From contig OX393551.1 of the NCBI GenBank assembly GCA_947650365.1, positions 90,246,697-90,310,696 of the forward strand: DNA of 64,000 bases, read 5' to 3'. This document shows, one piece after another, positions 13,878 through 27,728 of the stretch (position 1 is the first letter of the stretch; each line of letters opens with the position of its first letter). Under the pieces are notes generated by a model that worked only from the letters and a program-made list of their open reading frames with translations, was not told the origin of the DNA and searched no databases. The stretch comes from Chamaelirium japonicum. Lineage: Eukaryota; Streptophyta; Magnoliopsida; Liliales; Melanthiaceae. A program made the translations under genes and the position numbers.

Positions 13878-14845
13878 GTGCGAATCCATTCTATTTCATT
13901 CGTACGATCCATTCTAATTCATTCGCACGATCCATTCTAATTCATTCATACGATCCATTCTAATTCATTCGTACGATCCATTCTAATTCATTCGTACGAT
14001 CCATTCTAATTCATTCGCACAATCTATTCTAATTCATTCGTACGATCCATTCTAATTCATTCGCACAATCCATTCTAATTCATTCATACGATCCATTCTA
14101 TTTCATTCGTACGATCCATTCCTACTCATTCGTACGATCCATTCTAATTCATTTGCACGAAGGTATCCATTCTAATTCATTCGTATGATCCATTCTAATT
14201 CATTCTCATGAATGTATCCATTCTAATTCATTCGTACGATCCATTCTATCTCATTCGTACAATCCATTCTATTTCATTCGTACGATCCATTCTAATTCAT
14301 TCGCACGATCCATTCTACTCATTCGTACGATCCATTCTAATTCATTCGCACGAATGAATCCATTCTAATTCATTCGTATGATCCATTCAAATTCATTCGT
14401 ACAATCCATTCTATTTCATTCGTACGATCCATTCTTACTCATTCGTACGATCCATTCGTATCCATTCTAATTCATTCGTATGATCCATTCTAATTCATTC
14501 GCACAATCTATTCTAATTCATTCGTACGATCCATTCAATTTCATTCGTACGATCCATTCTAATTCATTCGCACGATCCATTCTAATTCATTCGTACGATC
14601 CATTCTACTCATTCGTACGATCCATTCTAATTCATTCGCACGAATGAATCCATTCTAATTCATTCGTATGATCCATTCTAATTCATTCGTACAATCCATT
14701 CTATTTCATTCGTACGATCCATTCTTACTCATTCGAACTATCCATTCGTATCCATTCTAATTCATTCGTACGATCCATTCTAATTCATTCGCACAATCTA
14801 TTCTAATTCATTCGTACGATCCATTCTAATTCATTCGCACGGTAT
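13878..14845 (-). repeat. Satellite block, R orientation, with internal duplication
   Basis: Reversed string A fragment near 14085-14200. Two similar runs with TCTACTCATTCG (a 4-base-shorter unit) and CACGAATGAATCC occur near 14310-14500 and 14600-14790, a local duplication of about 290 bp. It ends at CGCACGGTATGATTAG, 14836-14851, a flip inside the string-A marker. Confidence 0.91.
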
Positions 14846-15142
14846 GATTAGAATGGATCATACGAATGAATTAGAATGGATACATTCATGCTAATGAATT
14901 AGAATGGATCATACGAATGAATTAAAATGGATTCATTCGTGTGAATGAATTAGAATGGATCGTACGAATGAGTAAGAATGGAATTAGAATGGAAAGTACG
15001 AATGAATTAGAATGGATACCTTCGTGCAAATGAATTAGAATGGATCGTATGAATGTATCCATTCTAATTCATTCGTACGATCCATTCTAATTCATTCTAA
15101 TTCACCATTCTATTTCATTCGTACGATCCATTCTAATTCATT
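14846..15142. repeat. Short F block then R micro-block
   Basis: F 14846-15052 carries the GGATACCTTCGTGCAAATG signature near 15014. R 15053-15142 has a garbled TTCATTCTAATTCACC near 15085-15105. The flip back is CTAATTCATTGGATCG near 15133. Confidence 0.85.
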
Positions 15143-16480
15143 GGATCGTACGAATGAATTAGAATCGATCGTACAAATGAATTAGAATGGAAAATATGAA
15201 TGAATTAGAATGGATCGTGCGAATGAATTAGAATGGATCGTACGAATGAAATAGAATGGATCGTACAAATGAATTAGAATAGATTGTGCGAATGGATTAG
15301 AATGGATCATACGATTGAGTAAGAAAGGATTGTACGAATGAATTAGAATGGATTGTAGGAATAAATTAGAATGGATCGTACGAATGAATTAGAATAGATT
15401 GTACGAATGAATTAGAATAGATTGTGCGAATGAATTAGAATGGATCGTACGAATGAATTGGAATGGATATATTCGTGCGAATGAATTAGAATGGATCGTA
15501 TGAATGAATTAGAGTGGAAACATTCGTACAAATGAATTAGGATGGATCGTATGAATGAATTAGAGTGGATACATTCGTACGAATGAATTAGAATAGATTG
15601 TGCGAATGAATTAGAATGGATCGTACGAATGAATTAGAATGGATACATTCATGCGAATGAATTAGAATTGATCATACGAATGAATTAGAATGGATCGTAT
15701 GAATGAATTAGAATGGATCGTGCGAATGAATTAGAATGGATCGTGCGAATGAATTAGAATGGATCGTACGAATGAATTAGAATGGATCGTATGAATGAAT
15801 TAGATTGGATCGTATTAATGAATTAGAATGGATCGTGCGAATGAATTAGAATGGATCGTACGAATGAATTAGAATGGATCGTACGAATGACTTAGAATGG
15901 ATCGTTCGAATGAATTAGAATAGATTGTGCGAATGAATTTGAATGGATCGTACGAATGAATTAGAAAGGATACATTCGTGCGAATGAATTATAATGGATC
16001 GTATGAGTGTGAATGAATTAGAATGGATCATGCGAATGAATTAGAATGGATCGTACGAATGAAATAGAATGGATTTGCACGAATGTATCCATTCTAATTC
16101 AATGGATCGTGCGAATGAATTAGAATGGATCGTACGAATGAATTAGACTGGATCGTACGAAGGAATTAGAATGGATCGTACGAATGAATTAGAATGGATC
16201 GTACGAATGAATTAGAATGGATCGTACGAATGAATTAGAATAGATTGTGCGAATCAATTAGAATGGATCGTACGAATGAATTAGAATGGATCGTATGAGT
16301 GTGAATGAATTAGAATGGATCGTGCGAATGAATTAGAATGGATCGTATTAATGAATTAGAATGGATCGTGCGAATGAATTAGAATGGATCGTGCGAATGA
16401 ATTAGAATGGATCGTATGAATGAATTAGAATGGATCGTGCGAATGAATTAGAATGGATCGTACGAATGAAAAAGAATGGA
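15143..16480 (+). repeat. F block with one 21-bp reversal, strings C and B
   Basis: String C is near 15270-15340 and string B at about 15450-15610. The micro-reversal 16080-16100 belongs to the recurrent compound junction (28-bp junction followed by CTAATTCAATGGATCG). GTATGAGTGTGAATG occurs near 16000 and 16290. Confidence 0.91.
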
Positions 16481-16815
16481 TTCGCACGAATGTATCCATT
16501 CTAATTCATTCGTACGATCCATTCTAATTCATTCGCACGATCCATTCTAATTCATTCGCACGAATGTATCCATTCTAATTCATTCGTATGATCCATTCTA
16601 ATTCATTCATACGAATGAATTAGAATGGATACATTCATGCGAATGAATTAGAATGGATCGTACGAAGGAATTATAATGGATAGTACAAATGAATTAGAAT
16701 GGATACATTCGTGCGAATCCATTCTATTTCATTCGTACGATCCATTCTAATTCATCCGTTCGGTATGATTAGATCCATTCTAATTCATTCGCACAATCCA
16801 TTCTAATTCATTCGC
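16481..16815. repeat. Mosaic of short alternating blocks
   Basis: R 16481-16609, F 16610-16711, R 16712-16815. Inside the last, CGGTATGATTAGATCC at 16761-16776 is a remnant of the string-A marker flip, also seen at 14840. Confidence 0.86.
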
Positions 16816-17735
16816 ACGAATGAATTAGAATGGATCGTACGAATGAATTAGAATGGATGGAATTAGAATGAATCGTACGAATGAATTAGAATGAATCATA
16901 CCGTACGAATGAATTAGAATGGATCATACGAAGGAATTAGAATGGATCGTACGAATGAATTAGAATGGATCATACGAATGAATTAGAATGGATCGTACGA
17001 AGGAATTATAATGGATCGTACAAAGGAATTAGAATGGATAGTACGAATGAATTAGAATGGATACCTTCGTGCAAATGAATTAGAATGGATCGTACGAATG
17101 AAATAGAATGGATCGTATGAATGAATTAGAATGGATCGTGCGAATGAATTAGAATGGATCGTACGAATGAATTAGAATAGATTGTGCGAATGAATTAGAA
17201 TGGATCGTACGAAAGAATTAGAATGGATCGTACGAATGAATTAGAATGAATCATACGCATGAATTAGAATGGATCGTGCGAATGAATTAGAATTGATCGT
17301 ACGAATGAATTAGTTTGGATCGTACGAATGAATTAGAATGGATCGTATGAATGAATTAGATTGGATCGTATTAATGAATTAGAATGGATCGTACGAATGA
17401 ATTAGCATGGATTGAATTAGAATGGATCATACGAATGAGTAAGAATGGATCGTACGAATGAATTAAAATGGATCGTACGAATGAATTAGAATGGATCGTA
17501 TGCATGAATTAGAATGGATCGTACGAATGAATTAGAATGGATCGTGCGAATGAATTAGAATGGATCATATGAATGAATTAGAATGGATCGTATGAATGAA
17601 TTAGAATGGATCGTGCGAATAAATTAGAATGGATCGTATGAATGAATTAGAATGGATCGTGCGAATGAAATAGAATGGATTGTACGAATGAGATAGAATG
17701 GATCGTGCGAATGAATTAGAATGGATACATTCGTG
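16816..17735 (+). repeat. Satellite block, F orientation, with string A
   Basis: String A runs from about 16855 to 17110: short unit, CATACCGTACG near 16895, AAGG units, AGTACG unit, ACCTTCGTGCAAATG near 17060. It ends in the complement form of the 28-bp junction near 17722. Confidence 0.92.
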
Positions 17736-17854
17736 CAAATCCATTCTATTTTATTCGTACGATCCATTCTAATTCATTCGCACGATCCATTCTAATTCAT
17801 TCATACGATCCATTCTAATTCATTCGTACGATCCATTCTATTTCATTCGTACGA
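17736..17854 (-). repeat. Short R block
   Basis: Five R units. The return to F is centred on GTACGATCGTAC at 17849-17860, the same junction as at 9541. Confidence 0.9.
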
Positions 17855-18475
17855 TCGTACGAATGAATTAGAATGGATTGAATTAGAATGAATCGTACGA
17901 ATGAATTAGAATGAATCATACCGTACGAATGAATTAGAATGGATCATACGAATGAAATAGAATGGATCGTATGAATGAATTAGAATGGATCGTGCAAATG
18001 AATTAGAATGGATTGTATGAATGAATTAGAATGGATCGTACGAATGAATTAGCATGGATTGAATTAGAATGAATCGTACGAATGAATTAGAATGAATCAT
18101 ACCGTATGAATGAATTAGAATGGATCATACGAAGGAATTAGAATGGATCGTACGAATGAATTAGAATGGATCATACGAATGAATTAGAATGGATTGTATG
18201 AATGAAATAGAATAGATCGTACAAATGAATTAGAATGGATCGTAGAATTAGAATGGATCTTATGAATGAATTAGAATGGGTTCATACGAATGAAGTAGAA
18301 TGGATCGTATGAATGAATTAGAATGGATCGTGCGAATGAATTAGAATGGATCGTATGAATGAATTAGAATGGATCATATGAATGAATTAGAATGGATCGT
18401 AGTAATGAATTAGAATGGATCCTACGAAAGAATTAGAATAGATTGTGCGAATGAATTTGAATGGATCTGGATCGT
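17855..18475 (+). repeat. Satellite block, F orientation
   Basis: Carries the CATACCGTACG marker near 17915 and CATACCGTATG near 18095, each preceded by a short unit, so the start of string A is duplicated about 180 bp apart. It ends at GGATCTGGATCGTGTATCC near 18464, the third recurrent junction type. Confidence 0.91.
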
Positions 18476-19724
18476 GTATCCATTCTAATTCATTCGTACG
18501 ACCCATTCTAATTCATTCGCACGATCCATTCTAATTCATTCGTACGATCCATTCTAATTCATTCGTACGATTCATTCTAATTCAATCCATTCTAATTCAT
18601 TCATACGATCCATTCTAATTCATTCGTACGATCCATTCTAATTCATTCGCATGATCCATTCTAATTCATTCATACGACCCATTCTATTTCATTCGTACGA
18701 TCCATTCTTACTAATTCGTACGATCCATTCTAATTCATTTGCACGAAGGTATCCATTCTAATTCATTCGTACTATCCATTCTAATTCCTTCGTACGACCC
18801 ATTCTAATTCCTTCGTACGATCCATTCTAATTCATTCGCACGATCCATTCTAATTCATTCATACGATCCATTCTAATTCATTCGTGCGATCCATTCTAAT
18901 TCATTACTACGATCCATTCTAATTCATTCGTACGATCCATTCTAATTCATTCATACGATCCATTCTAATTTATTCGCACGATCCATTCTAATTCATTCAT
19001 ACGATCCATTCTAATTCATTCATATGATCCATTTTAATTCCTTCGTACGATCCATTCTATTTCATTCGTACGATCCATTCTAATTCATTCATACGATCTA
19101 TTCGTATCCATTCTAATTCATTCGTACGATCCATTCTAATTCATTCATACGATCCATTCTAATTCCTTCGTACGATCCATTCTAATTCATTCGTACGATC
19201 CATTCTAATTCATTCGCACGATCAATTCTAATTCATGCATACGATCCATTCTAATTCATTCGTACGATCTATTCTATTTCATTCGTACAATCCATTCTTA
19301 ATCAATCGTATGATCCATTCTAATCCATTCGCACAATCTATTCTAATTCATTCGTACGATCCATTCTATTTCATTCGTACGATCCATTCTATTTCATTCA
19401 TACGATCCATTCTAATTCATTCGTACAATCCATTCTAATTCATTCGTACGATCCATTCTAATTCATTCATACGATCCATTCTATTTCATTCGTACGATCC
19501 ATTCTTACTCATTCGTACGATCCATCCTAATTCATTTGCACGAAGGTATCCATTCTAATTCATTCGTACGATCCATTCTAATTCATTCATACGATCCAAT
19601 CTAATTCATTCATACGATCCATTCTAATTCATTCGCACGAATGTATCCATTCTAATTCATTCGCACGATCCATTCTAATTCATTCATACAATCCATTCTA
19701 ATTCTTTTGCACGAATGTAACCAT
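18476..19724 (-). repeat. Satellite block, R orientation, reversed strings A and C
   Basis: Reversed string A at about 18670-18810 and again at 19480-19560; string C at about 19260-19350 (CTATTTCATTCGTAC, ATCAATCGTATG, CTAATCCATTCGC), which recurs at 53640, 60520 and 63460. It ends at GTAACCATTAGAATG near 19717, a flip shared with 37580. Confidence 0.92.
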
Positions 19725-20287
19725 TAGAATGAATTAGAATGGATCGTACGAATGAATTAGAATGGATCGTACGAATGAATTAGAATGGATTGAATTAGAA
19801 TGAATCGTACGAATGAATTAGAGTTGATACATTCGTGTGAATGAATTAAAATGGATAATACGAATGAATTAGAATGGATTGTATAATGAATTAGAATGGA
19901 TCGTGCGAATGAATTAGAATGGATACATTCGTGCGAATGAATTAGAATGGATCGTATGAATGAATTAGATTGGATAGTATGCATGAATTGAATGGATCGT
20001 GTGAATGAATTAGAATGGATCGTACGAATGAATTAGAATGGATCGAACGAATGAATTACAATGGATCGTATGAATGAGTAAGAATGGATCGTACGAATGA
20101 ATTAGAATGGATCGTACGAATGAATTAGAATGGACACATTCGTGCGAATGAATTAGAATGGATCATATGAATGAATTAGAATGGATCGTTTGAGTGAATG
20201 CGAATGGATCGTGCGAATGAATCAGAATGGATTGTATGAATGAATTAGAATGGATCGTACGAATGAATTAGAATGGATACATTCGTG
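19725..20287 (+). repeat. Satellite block, F orientation
   Basis: Contains GAGTTGATACATTCGTGTG near 19820 (also at 22047, 22142, 34609 and 34705), a 3-base-shorter GTATAATG unit near 19882, and CGTTTGAGTGAATGCG near 20188. It ends in the complement form of the 28-bp junction near 20276. Confidence 0.91.
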
Positions 20288-20919
20288 CGAATCCATTCTA
20301 TTTCATTCGTACGATCCATTCTAATTCATTCGCACGATCCATTCTAATTCATTCATACGATCCATTCTAATTCATTCGTACGATCCATTCTAATTCATTC
20401 GTACGATCCATTCTAATTCATTCGCACAATCTATTCTAATTCATTCGTACGATCCATTCTAATTCATTCGCACGATCCATTCTAATTCATTCATACGATC
20501 CATTCTAATTCATTCGCACGAATGTATCCATTCCAATTCATTCGTACGATCCATTCTAATTCATTCGCACAATCTATTCTGATTCATTCGTACGATCAAT
20601 TCTAATTCATTCGCACGTATCCATTCTAATTCATTCATACGATCCATTCTATTTCATTCGTACGATCCATTCTTACTCATTCGTACGATCCATTCTAATT
20701 CATTCGTACGATCCATTCTAATTCATTCGTACGATCCATTCTAATTCATTCGCACGATCTATTCTAATTCATTCATACGATCCATTCTAATTCGTTCGCA
20801 CGATCCATTCTAATTCATTCGCACGATCCATTCTAATTCATTCATACAATCCATTCTAATTCTTTTGCACGAATGTATCCATTCTAATTCATTCGTACGA
20901 TCCATTCTAATTCATTCGT
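20288..20919 (-). repeat. Satellite block, R orientation
   Basis: About 27 R units with one CGCACGTATCC short unit near 20612. The return to F is centred on TTCGTACGAA at 20915-20924. Confidence 0.92.
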
Positions 20920-22343
20920 ACGAAGGAATTAGAATGGATCGTATGAATGAATTAGAATGGATCGTATGAATGAATTAGAATGGATCGTACGAATGAATTA
21001 GAATGGATCGTACGAATGAATTAGAATGGATCGTACGAATGAGTAAGAATGGATCATACGAATGAAATAGAATGGATCGTATGAATGAATTAGAATGGAT
21101 ACGTGCGAATGAATTAGAATTGATCGTACGAATGAATTAGAATAGATTGTGCGAATGAATTAGAATGGATCGTACGAATGAATTGGAATGGATACATTCG
21201 TGCGAATGAATTAGAATGGATCGTATGAATGAATTAGAATGGATCGTGCGAATGAATTAGAATGGATCATACGAATGAATTAGAATAGATTGTGCGAATG
21301 AAATAGAATGGATCGTACGAATGAATTAGAATGGATCGTACGAATGAATTAGAATGGATCGTATGAATGAATTAGAATGGATCGTGCGAATGAATTAGAT
21401 TGGATCGTACGAATGAAATAGAATGGATTAGAATGAATTAGAATGGATCGTATGAATGAATTAGAATGGATCATACGAATGAAATAGAATGGATTCGCAC
21501 GAATGTATCCATTCTAATTCAATGGATCGTGCGAATGAATTAGAATGGATCGTACGAATGAATTAGAATGGCTCGTACGAAGGAATTAGAATGGATCGTA
21601 CGAATGAATTAGAATGGATCGTACGAATGAATTAGAATGGATCGTACTAATGAATTAGAATAGATTGTGCGAATGAATTAGAATGGATCGTACGAATGAA
21701 TTAGAATGGATCGTACGAATGAATTAGAATGAATTAGAATGGATCGTACGAATGAATTAGAATGGATCGTACGAATGAAATAGAATGGATCGTATGAATG
21801 AATTAGAATGGATCGTGCGAATGGATTAGAATGGATCGTACGAATGAAATAGAATGGATTCGCACGAATGTATCCATTCTAATTCAATGGATCGTGCGAA
21901 TGAATTAGAATGGATCGTACGAATGAATTAGAATGGATCGTACGAAGGAATTAGAATGGATCGTACGAATGAATTAGAATGGATCGTACGAATGAATTAG
22001 CATGGATCGTATGAAGGAATTAGAATGGATCGTACGAATGAATTAGAGTTGATACATTCGTGTGAATGAATTAAAATGGATAATACGAATGAATTAGAAT
22101 GGATTGTATGAATGAATTAGAATGGATCAGCGAATGAATTAGAGTTGATACATTCGTGTGAATGAATTAAAATGGATAATACGAATGAATTAGAATGGAT
22201 TGTATGCATGAATTAGAATGGATCGTACGAATGAAATAGAATGGATCGTACGAAGGAATTAGAATGGATCGTACGAATGAATTAGAATGGATCGTGCGAA
22301 TGAATTAGAATGGGTCGTACGAATGAATTAGAATGGATACACG
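20920..22343 (+). repeat. F block with two 20-bp reversals
   Basis: The compound junction occurs twice, with R micro-segments at 21498-21519 and 21859-21877, and GAATGGCTCGTACGAAGG near 21565. GAGTTGATACATTCGTGTG occurs near 22047 and 22142. It ends at GGATACACGATCCAGATCC near 22335, the complement of GGATCTGGATCGTGTATCC. Confidence 0.91.
21482..21535 (+). repeat. Compound flip junction, form a (representative)
   Basis: AAATAGAATGGAT, then TCGCACGAATGTATCC, then a 20-bp R stretch, then AATGGATCGTGCG. Other copies lie near 16066, 21840, 34431, 43615, 44970 and 47240. Confidence 0.9.
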
Positions 22344-22985
22344 ATCCAGATCCATTCTAATTCATTCGCACAATCTATTCTAATTCATTCGAAGGATCCA
22401 TTCTAATTCATTACTACGATCTATTCTAATTCATTCGCACGATCCATTCTAATTCATTCGTACGATCCATTCTAATTCATTCGCACGATCCATTCTAATT
22501 CATTCATACAATCCATTCTAATTCATTCGCACGAATGTATCCATTCTAAATGAATTAGAATGGATCGTACGAATGAGTAAGAATGGATCGTGCGAATGAA
22601 TTAGAATTGATCATATGAATGAATTAGAATGGATCGTATGAATGAATTAGAATGGATCGTGTGAATAAATTAGAATGGATCGTATGAATGAATTAGAATC
22701 GATCGTACGAATGAATTAGAATGGATCATGCTAATGAATTAGAATGGATCGTGCGAATGAATTAGAATGGATCGTCCGAATGAAATAGAATGGATTGTAC
22801 GAATGAGATAGAATGGATCGTACGAATGACTTAGAATGGATAATTCATGCGAATGAATTAGAAATGATCATACGAATGAATTAGAATGGATTCATTCGTG
22901 CGAATGAATTAGAATGGATCGTACGAATGAGTAAGAATGGATCGTACGAATGAATTAGAATGGATTGAATTAGAATGAATCGTAC
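22045..22985. repeat. Duplicated segment, copy 1
   Basis: Matches 34608-35548 at offset 12562-12563 (checked at 22049, 22341, 22841 and 22961). Just upstream the GAATGGCTCG anchor gives offset 12950, so about 387 bp holding an extra compound junction is present here and absent from the other copy. Confidence 0.86.
22344..22549 (-). repeat. Short R block
   Basis: Includes CGAAGGATCC and ATTACTACGATC variants near 22390-22420, matched at 34953-34985. Returns to F at CCATTCTAAATGAATTAG near 22542. Confidence 0.91.
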
Positions 22986-23408
22986 GAATGAATTAGAATG
23001 GATCGTATGAATGAGTTAGAATGGATCGTACGAATGAATTAGAATGGATCGTACGAAGGAATTAGAATGGATCGTGCGAATGAATTAGAATGGATCGTAC
23101 GAATGAATTAGAATGGATCGTACGAATAAATTAGAATGGATCGTATGAATGAATTAGATTGGATCGTATTAATGAATTAGAATGGATCGTACGAATGAAT
23201 TAGAAAGGATCATACGAAGGAATTAGAATGGATCGTACGAATGAATTAGAATGGATCGTACGAATGAATTAGAATGGATCGTACGAAGGAATTAGAATGG
23301 ATCGAACGAATGAATTAGAATGGATAGTGCGAATGAGTAAGAATGGATCGTACGAATGAATTAGAATGGATCGTACGAATGAATTAGAAAGGATCGTACG
23401 AATGAATT
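22550..23408 (+). repeat. Satellite block, F orientation
   Basis: 22045-22985 matches 34608-35548 at offset 12563, including the rare GGATAATTCATGCG near 22839 and 35402. It ends at GAATTCGAATGCATCC near 23405, a junction shared with 5865 and 36255. Confidence 0.91.
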
Positions 23409-24183
23409 CGAATGCATCCATTCTAATTCATTCATACGATCCATTCTAATTCATTCGAATGAATTAGAATGGATTTGCACGAATGTATCCATTCTAATTC
23501 ATTCATACGATCCATTCTAATTCATTTGTACGATCCATTCTTACTCATTCGTATGATCCAGTCTAATTCATTCGCACGAATGAATCCATTCTAATTCATT
23601 CATATGATCCATTCTAATTCATTCGCATGAATGTATCCATTCTAATTCATTCGTACGATCCATTCTAATTCATTTGCACGAATGTATCCATTCTAATTCA
23701 TTCATACGATCCATTCTAATTCATTCATACAATCTATTCTAATTCATTCGTACGATCCATTCTACGATCCATTCTAATTCATTCGTACGTTGCATTCTAA
23801 TTCATTCATACAATCCATTCTAATTCATTCGCACGATCCATTCTAATTCATTCGCATGATCCATTCTAATTCATTCATACGATCCATTCTAATTCATTCG
23901 TATGAATCCATTCTTACTCATTCGTACGATCCATTCTAATTCATTCGCACGATCCATTGAATTAGAATGGATACATTCGTGCGAATCCATTCTATTTCAT
24001 TTGTACGATCCATTCTAATTCATTCGCACGATCCATTCTAATTCATTCATACGATCCATTCTAATTCATTCGTACGATCCATTCTAATTCATTCGTACGA
24101 TCCATTCTAATTCTTTCATACAATCCATTCTAATTCTTTTGCACGAATGTATCCATTCTAATTCATTCATACGATCCATTCTT
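23409..24183 (-). repeat. R block with two short F insertions
   Basis: F micro-segments are 23458-23477 and 23958-23979; the second is the complement form of the compound junction. The unit CTACGATCC near 23763 followed by GTACGTTGC has its counterpart near 48771. The segment duplicated at about 48477 starts inside this block near 23470. Confidence 0.9.
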
Positions 24184-24628
24184 ACGAATGAATGAGAATG
24201 GATACATGCGAATGAATTAGAATTATGAATTAGAATGGATCATACGAAGGAATTAGAATGGATCGTGCTAATGAATTAGAATGGATTGTGCGAATGAATT
24301 AGAATGGATCGTACGAATGACTTAGAATGGATCGTTCGAATGAATTAGAATAGATTGTGCGAATGAATTAGAATGGATCGTACGAATGAATTAGAAAGGA
24401 TACATTCGTGCGAATGAATTAGAATGGATCGTATGAGTGTGAATGAATTAGAATGGATCGTGCGAATGAATTAGAATGGATCATATTAATGAATTAGAAT
24501 GGATCGTGCGAATGAATTAGAATAGATCGTACGAATGAGTAAGAATGGATCGTGCGAAAGAATTAGAATGGATTGTACGAATGAATTAGAATGGATCGTA
24601 CGAATGAATTAGAATGGATATATTCGTG
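24184..24628 (+). repeat. F block shared by three loci
   Basis: The order GATACATGCG, AATTATGAATTAG, GTGCTAATG, GACTTAG, GATCGTTCG, GTATGAGTGTGAATG is repeated at 49310-49755 and 58745-59177. Ends in the complement form of the 28-bp junction near 24616. Confidence 0.92.
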
Positions 24629-25972
24629 CGAATCCATTCTATTTCATTCGTACGATCCATTCTAATTCATTCGCGCGATCCATTCTAATTCATTCATACG
24701 ATCCATTCTAATTCATTCGTACGATCCATTCTAATTCATTCGTACAATCCATTCTAATTCATTCGTACGATCCATTCTAATTCATTCATACGATCCATTC
24801 TAATTCATTAGCACAATCTATTCTAATTCATTCGTACGATCCATTCTAATTCATTCGCACGATCCATTCTAATTCATTCGCACGAATGTATCCATTCTAA
24901 TTCATTTGTACGAATGTATCCACTCTAATTCATTCGTACGATCCATTCTAATTCATTAGCACGATCCATTCTAATTCATTCGTATGATCCATTCTAATTC
25001 ATTTATACGATCCAATCTAATTCATTCATACGATCCATTCTAATTCATTCGTACGATCCATTCTAATTCATTCGTACGATCCATTCTAATTCGTGCGAAT
25101 GTATCCATTCTAATTCATTTGTACGATCCATTAGAATGAATCCATTCTAATTCATTCGTATGATCCATTCTAATTCATTCGTACGATCCATTCTAATTCA
25201 TTCGTACGATCCATTCTAATTCATTCTAATTCATTCGCACGATCCATTCTTTCATTCGTACGATCCATTCTAATTCATTCGTACGATCCATTCTAATTCA
25301 TTCGCACAATCTATTCTAATTCATTCGTACGATCCATTCTAATTCATTCGCACGACCCATTCTAATTCATTTGTACGATCCATTCTAATTCATTCGTACG
25401 ATCCATTCTAATTCATTCGTACGATCCATTCTAATTCATTCGCACGATCCATTCTAATTCATTCATACGATCCATTCGTTTTTATTCGTACGATCCATTC
25501 TAATTCATTCGTACGATCCATTCTAATTCATTCGTACGATTCATTCTAATTCAATCCATTCTAATTCATTCGTACGATCCATTCTTACTCATTCGCACAA
25601 TCTATTCTTATTCATTCGTACGATCCATTCTAATTCATTCGCACGATCCATTCTAATTCATTCATACGATCCATTCTATTTCATTTGTACGATCCATTCT
25701 TACTCATTCGTACGATCCATTCTAATTCATTTGCACGAAGGTATCCATTCTAATTCATTCGTACTATCCATTCTAATTCCTTCGTACGATCCATTCTAAT
25801 TCCTTCGTACGATCCATTCGGATACATTCGTGCGAATGCATTCTATTTCATTCGTACAATCCATTCTTATTCATTCGCACGAGCCATTCTAATTCATTCA
25901 TACGATCCATTCTAATTCATTCGTACGATCCATTCTAATTCATTCGTACAATCCATTCTAATTCATTCGTAC
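24629..25972 (-). repeat. Satellite block, R orientation, reversed strings D and A
   Basis: String D reversed at about 24880-25110 (CATTTGTACGAATGTATCC, ATTAGCACG, CATTTATACG, AATTCGTGCGAATG). Tiny F fragments are at 25130-25140 and 25820-25838. Reversed string A is at about 25670-25815. Returns to F at CATTCGTACGTATGAATTAG near 25965, as at 51015. Confidence 0.91.
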
Positions 25973-26775
25973 GTATGAATTAGAATGGATACATTCATGC
26001 GAATGAATTAGAATGGATCGTACGAATAAAATAGAATGGATCGTGCGAATGAATTAGAATGGATCGTACGAATGAATTAGAATGGATCGTACGAATGACT
26101 TAGAATGGATCGTTCGAATGAATTAGAATAGATTGTGCGAATGAATTAGAATGGATCGGACGAATGAATTAGACTGGATCTGGATCGTACGAATGATTCA
26201 TTCTATGAACGGATCGTACGAATGAATTAGAATGGATCTGGATCGTTTATCCATTCTAATTCCTTCGTACGATCCATTCTAATTCTTTTCGTACTATCCA
26301 TTCTAATTCATTCGCACGATCCATTCTAATTCATTCGCATGAATGTATCCATTCTAATTCATACGTACGATCTATTCTAATTCATTCGTACGATCCATTC
26401 TAATTCATTCGCACAATCCATTCTAATTCATTTGCACGATCCATTCTAATTCATTCATACAATCCATTCAAATTCTTTTGCACGAAGGTATCCATTCTAA
26501 CTCATTCGTGCTATCCATTCTAATTATCCGTACGATCTATTCTATTTCATTCGTACGATCCATTCTTATCGTACGAATGAATTAGAATGGATCGTACGAA
26601 TGAATTAGAATGGATAGTACGAATGAATTAAAATGGATACATTCATGCGAATGGATCATACAATCCATTCTAATTCATTCGCATGATCCATTCTAATTCA
26701 TTCGCACGATCCATTCTAATTCATTCATACGATCCATTCTAATTCATTCATACGATCCATTCTAATTCATTCGTA
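25973..26775. repeat. Mosaic of alternating blocks
   Basis: F 25973-26245, R 26246-26569, F 26570-26659, R 26660-26775. GATTCATTCTATGAA at 26195 is an 8- to 10-bp reversal inside F, repeated at 51221 and 61978. The GGATCTGGATCGTTTATCC junction is near 26234. CTTATCGTACGAATG near 26564 is the R-to-F edge. Confidence 0.88.
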
Positions 26776-27179
26776 CGGATAAATGAATTTGGATCGTGCT
26801 AATGAATTAGAATGGATCGTACGAATGAATTAGAATGGATTGTGCGAATGAATTAGAATGGATCGTACGAATGAATTAGAATGGATCGTACGAATGAATT
26901 AGAATGGATCGTACGAAGGAATTAGAATGGATCGTATGAAGGAATTAGAATGGATAGTACGAATGAAGTAGAATGGATACCTTCGTGGAAATGAATTAGA
27001 ATGGATCGTACGAATGAGTAAGAATGGATCGTACGAATGAATTAGAATGGATCGTACGAATGAATTAGAATAGATCTTACGAATGAATTAGAATGGAACA
27101 TATAGATTGTGCGAATGAATTAGAATGGATCGTACGAATGAATTAGAATGGATCGTACGAATGAATTAGAATGGATCGC
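26776..27179 (+). repeat. Satellite block, F orientation
   Basis: Opens with GGATAAATGAATTTGG at 26777 (partner at 51779, offset 25002) and contains the GAACATATAGATTGTGCG variant near 27094. String A parts are at 26925-27030. Flips at GATCGCACGAATGTATCC near 27176. Confidence 0.91.
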
Positions 27180-27728
27180 ACGAATGTATCCATTCTAATT
27201 CATTTGTACGAATGTATCCACTCTAATTCATTCGTACGATCCATTCTAATTCATTAGCACGATCCATTCTAATTCATTCGTATGATCCATTCTAATTCAT
27301 TTATACGATCCAATCTAATTCATTCATATGATCCATTCTAATTCATTCGTACGATCCATTCTAATTCATTCGTACGATCGATTCTAATTCGTGCGAATGT
27401 ATCCATTCTAATTCATTCGTACGATCCATTCTAATTCATTCGCACGAATGTATCGATTCTAATTCATTTGTACGAATGTATCCACTCTAATTCATTCGTA
27501 CGATCCATTCTAATTCATTAGCACGATCCATTCTAATTCATTCGTACGATCCATTCTAATTCATTTATACGAATCAATCTAATTCATTCGAACGATCCAT
27601 TCGCATTCACTCAAACGATCCATTCTAATTCATTCATATGATCCATTCTAATTCATTCGCACGAATGTATCCATTCTAATTCATTAGCACGATCCATTCT
27701 AATTCATTAGCACGATCCAAATTCATTT
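27180..27728 (-). repeat. R block carrying reversed string D twice
   Basis: The CATTTGTACGAATGTATCC section occurs at about 27200 and 27465, about 265 bp apart, each followed by ATTAGCACG and CATTTATACG units; CATTCACTCAAACG is near 27604. It ends at AAATTCATTTACGAATG near 27718, as at 52744. Confidence 0.91.

Noticed and set aside
9541-17860. PvuI-like CGATCG at GTACGATCGTAC as an attachment or resolution site
   Set aside because: It is the simple product of joining R and F units at GATC; only two copies and no recombinase gene.
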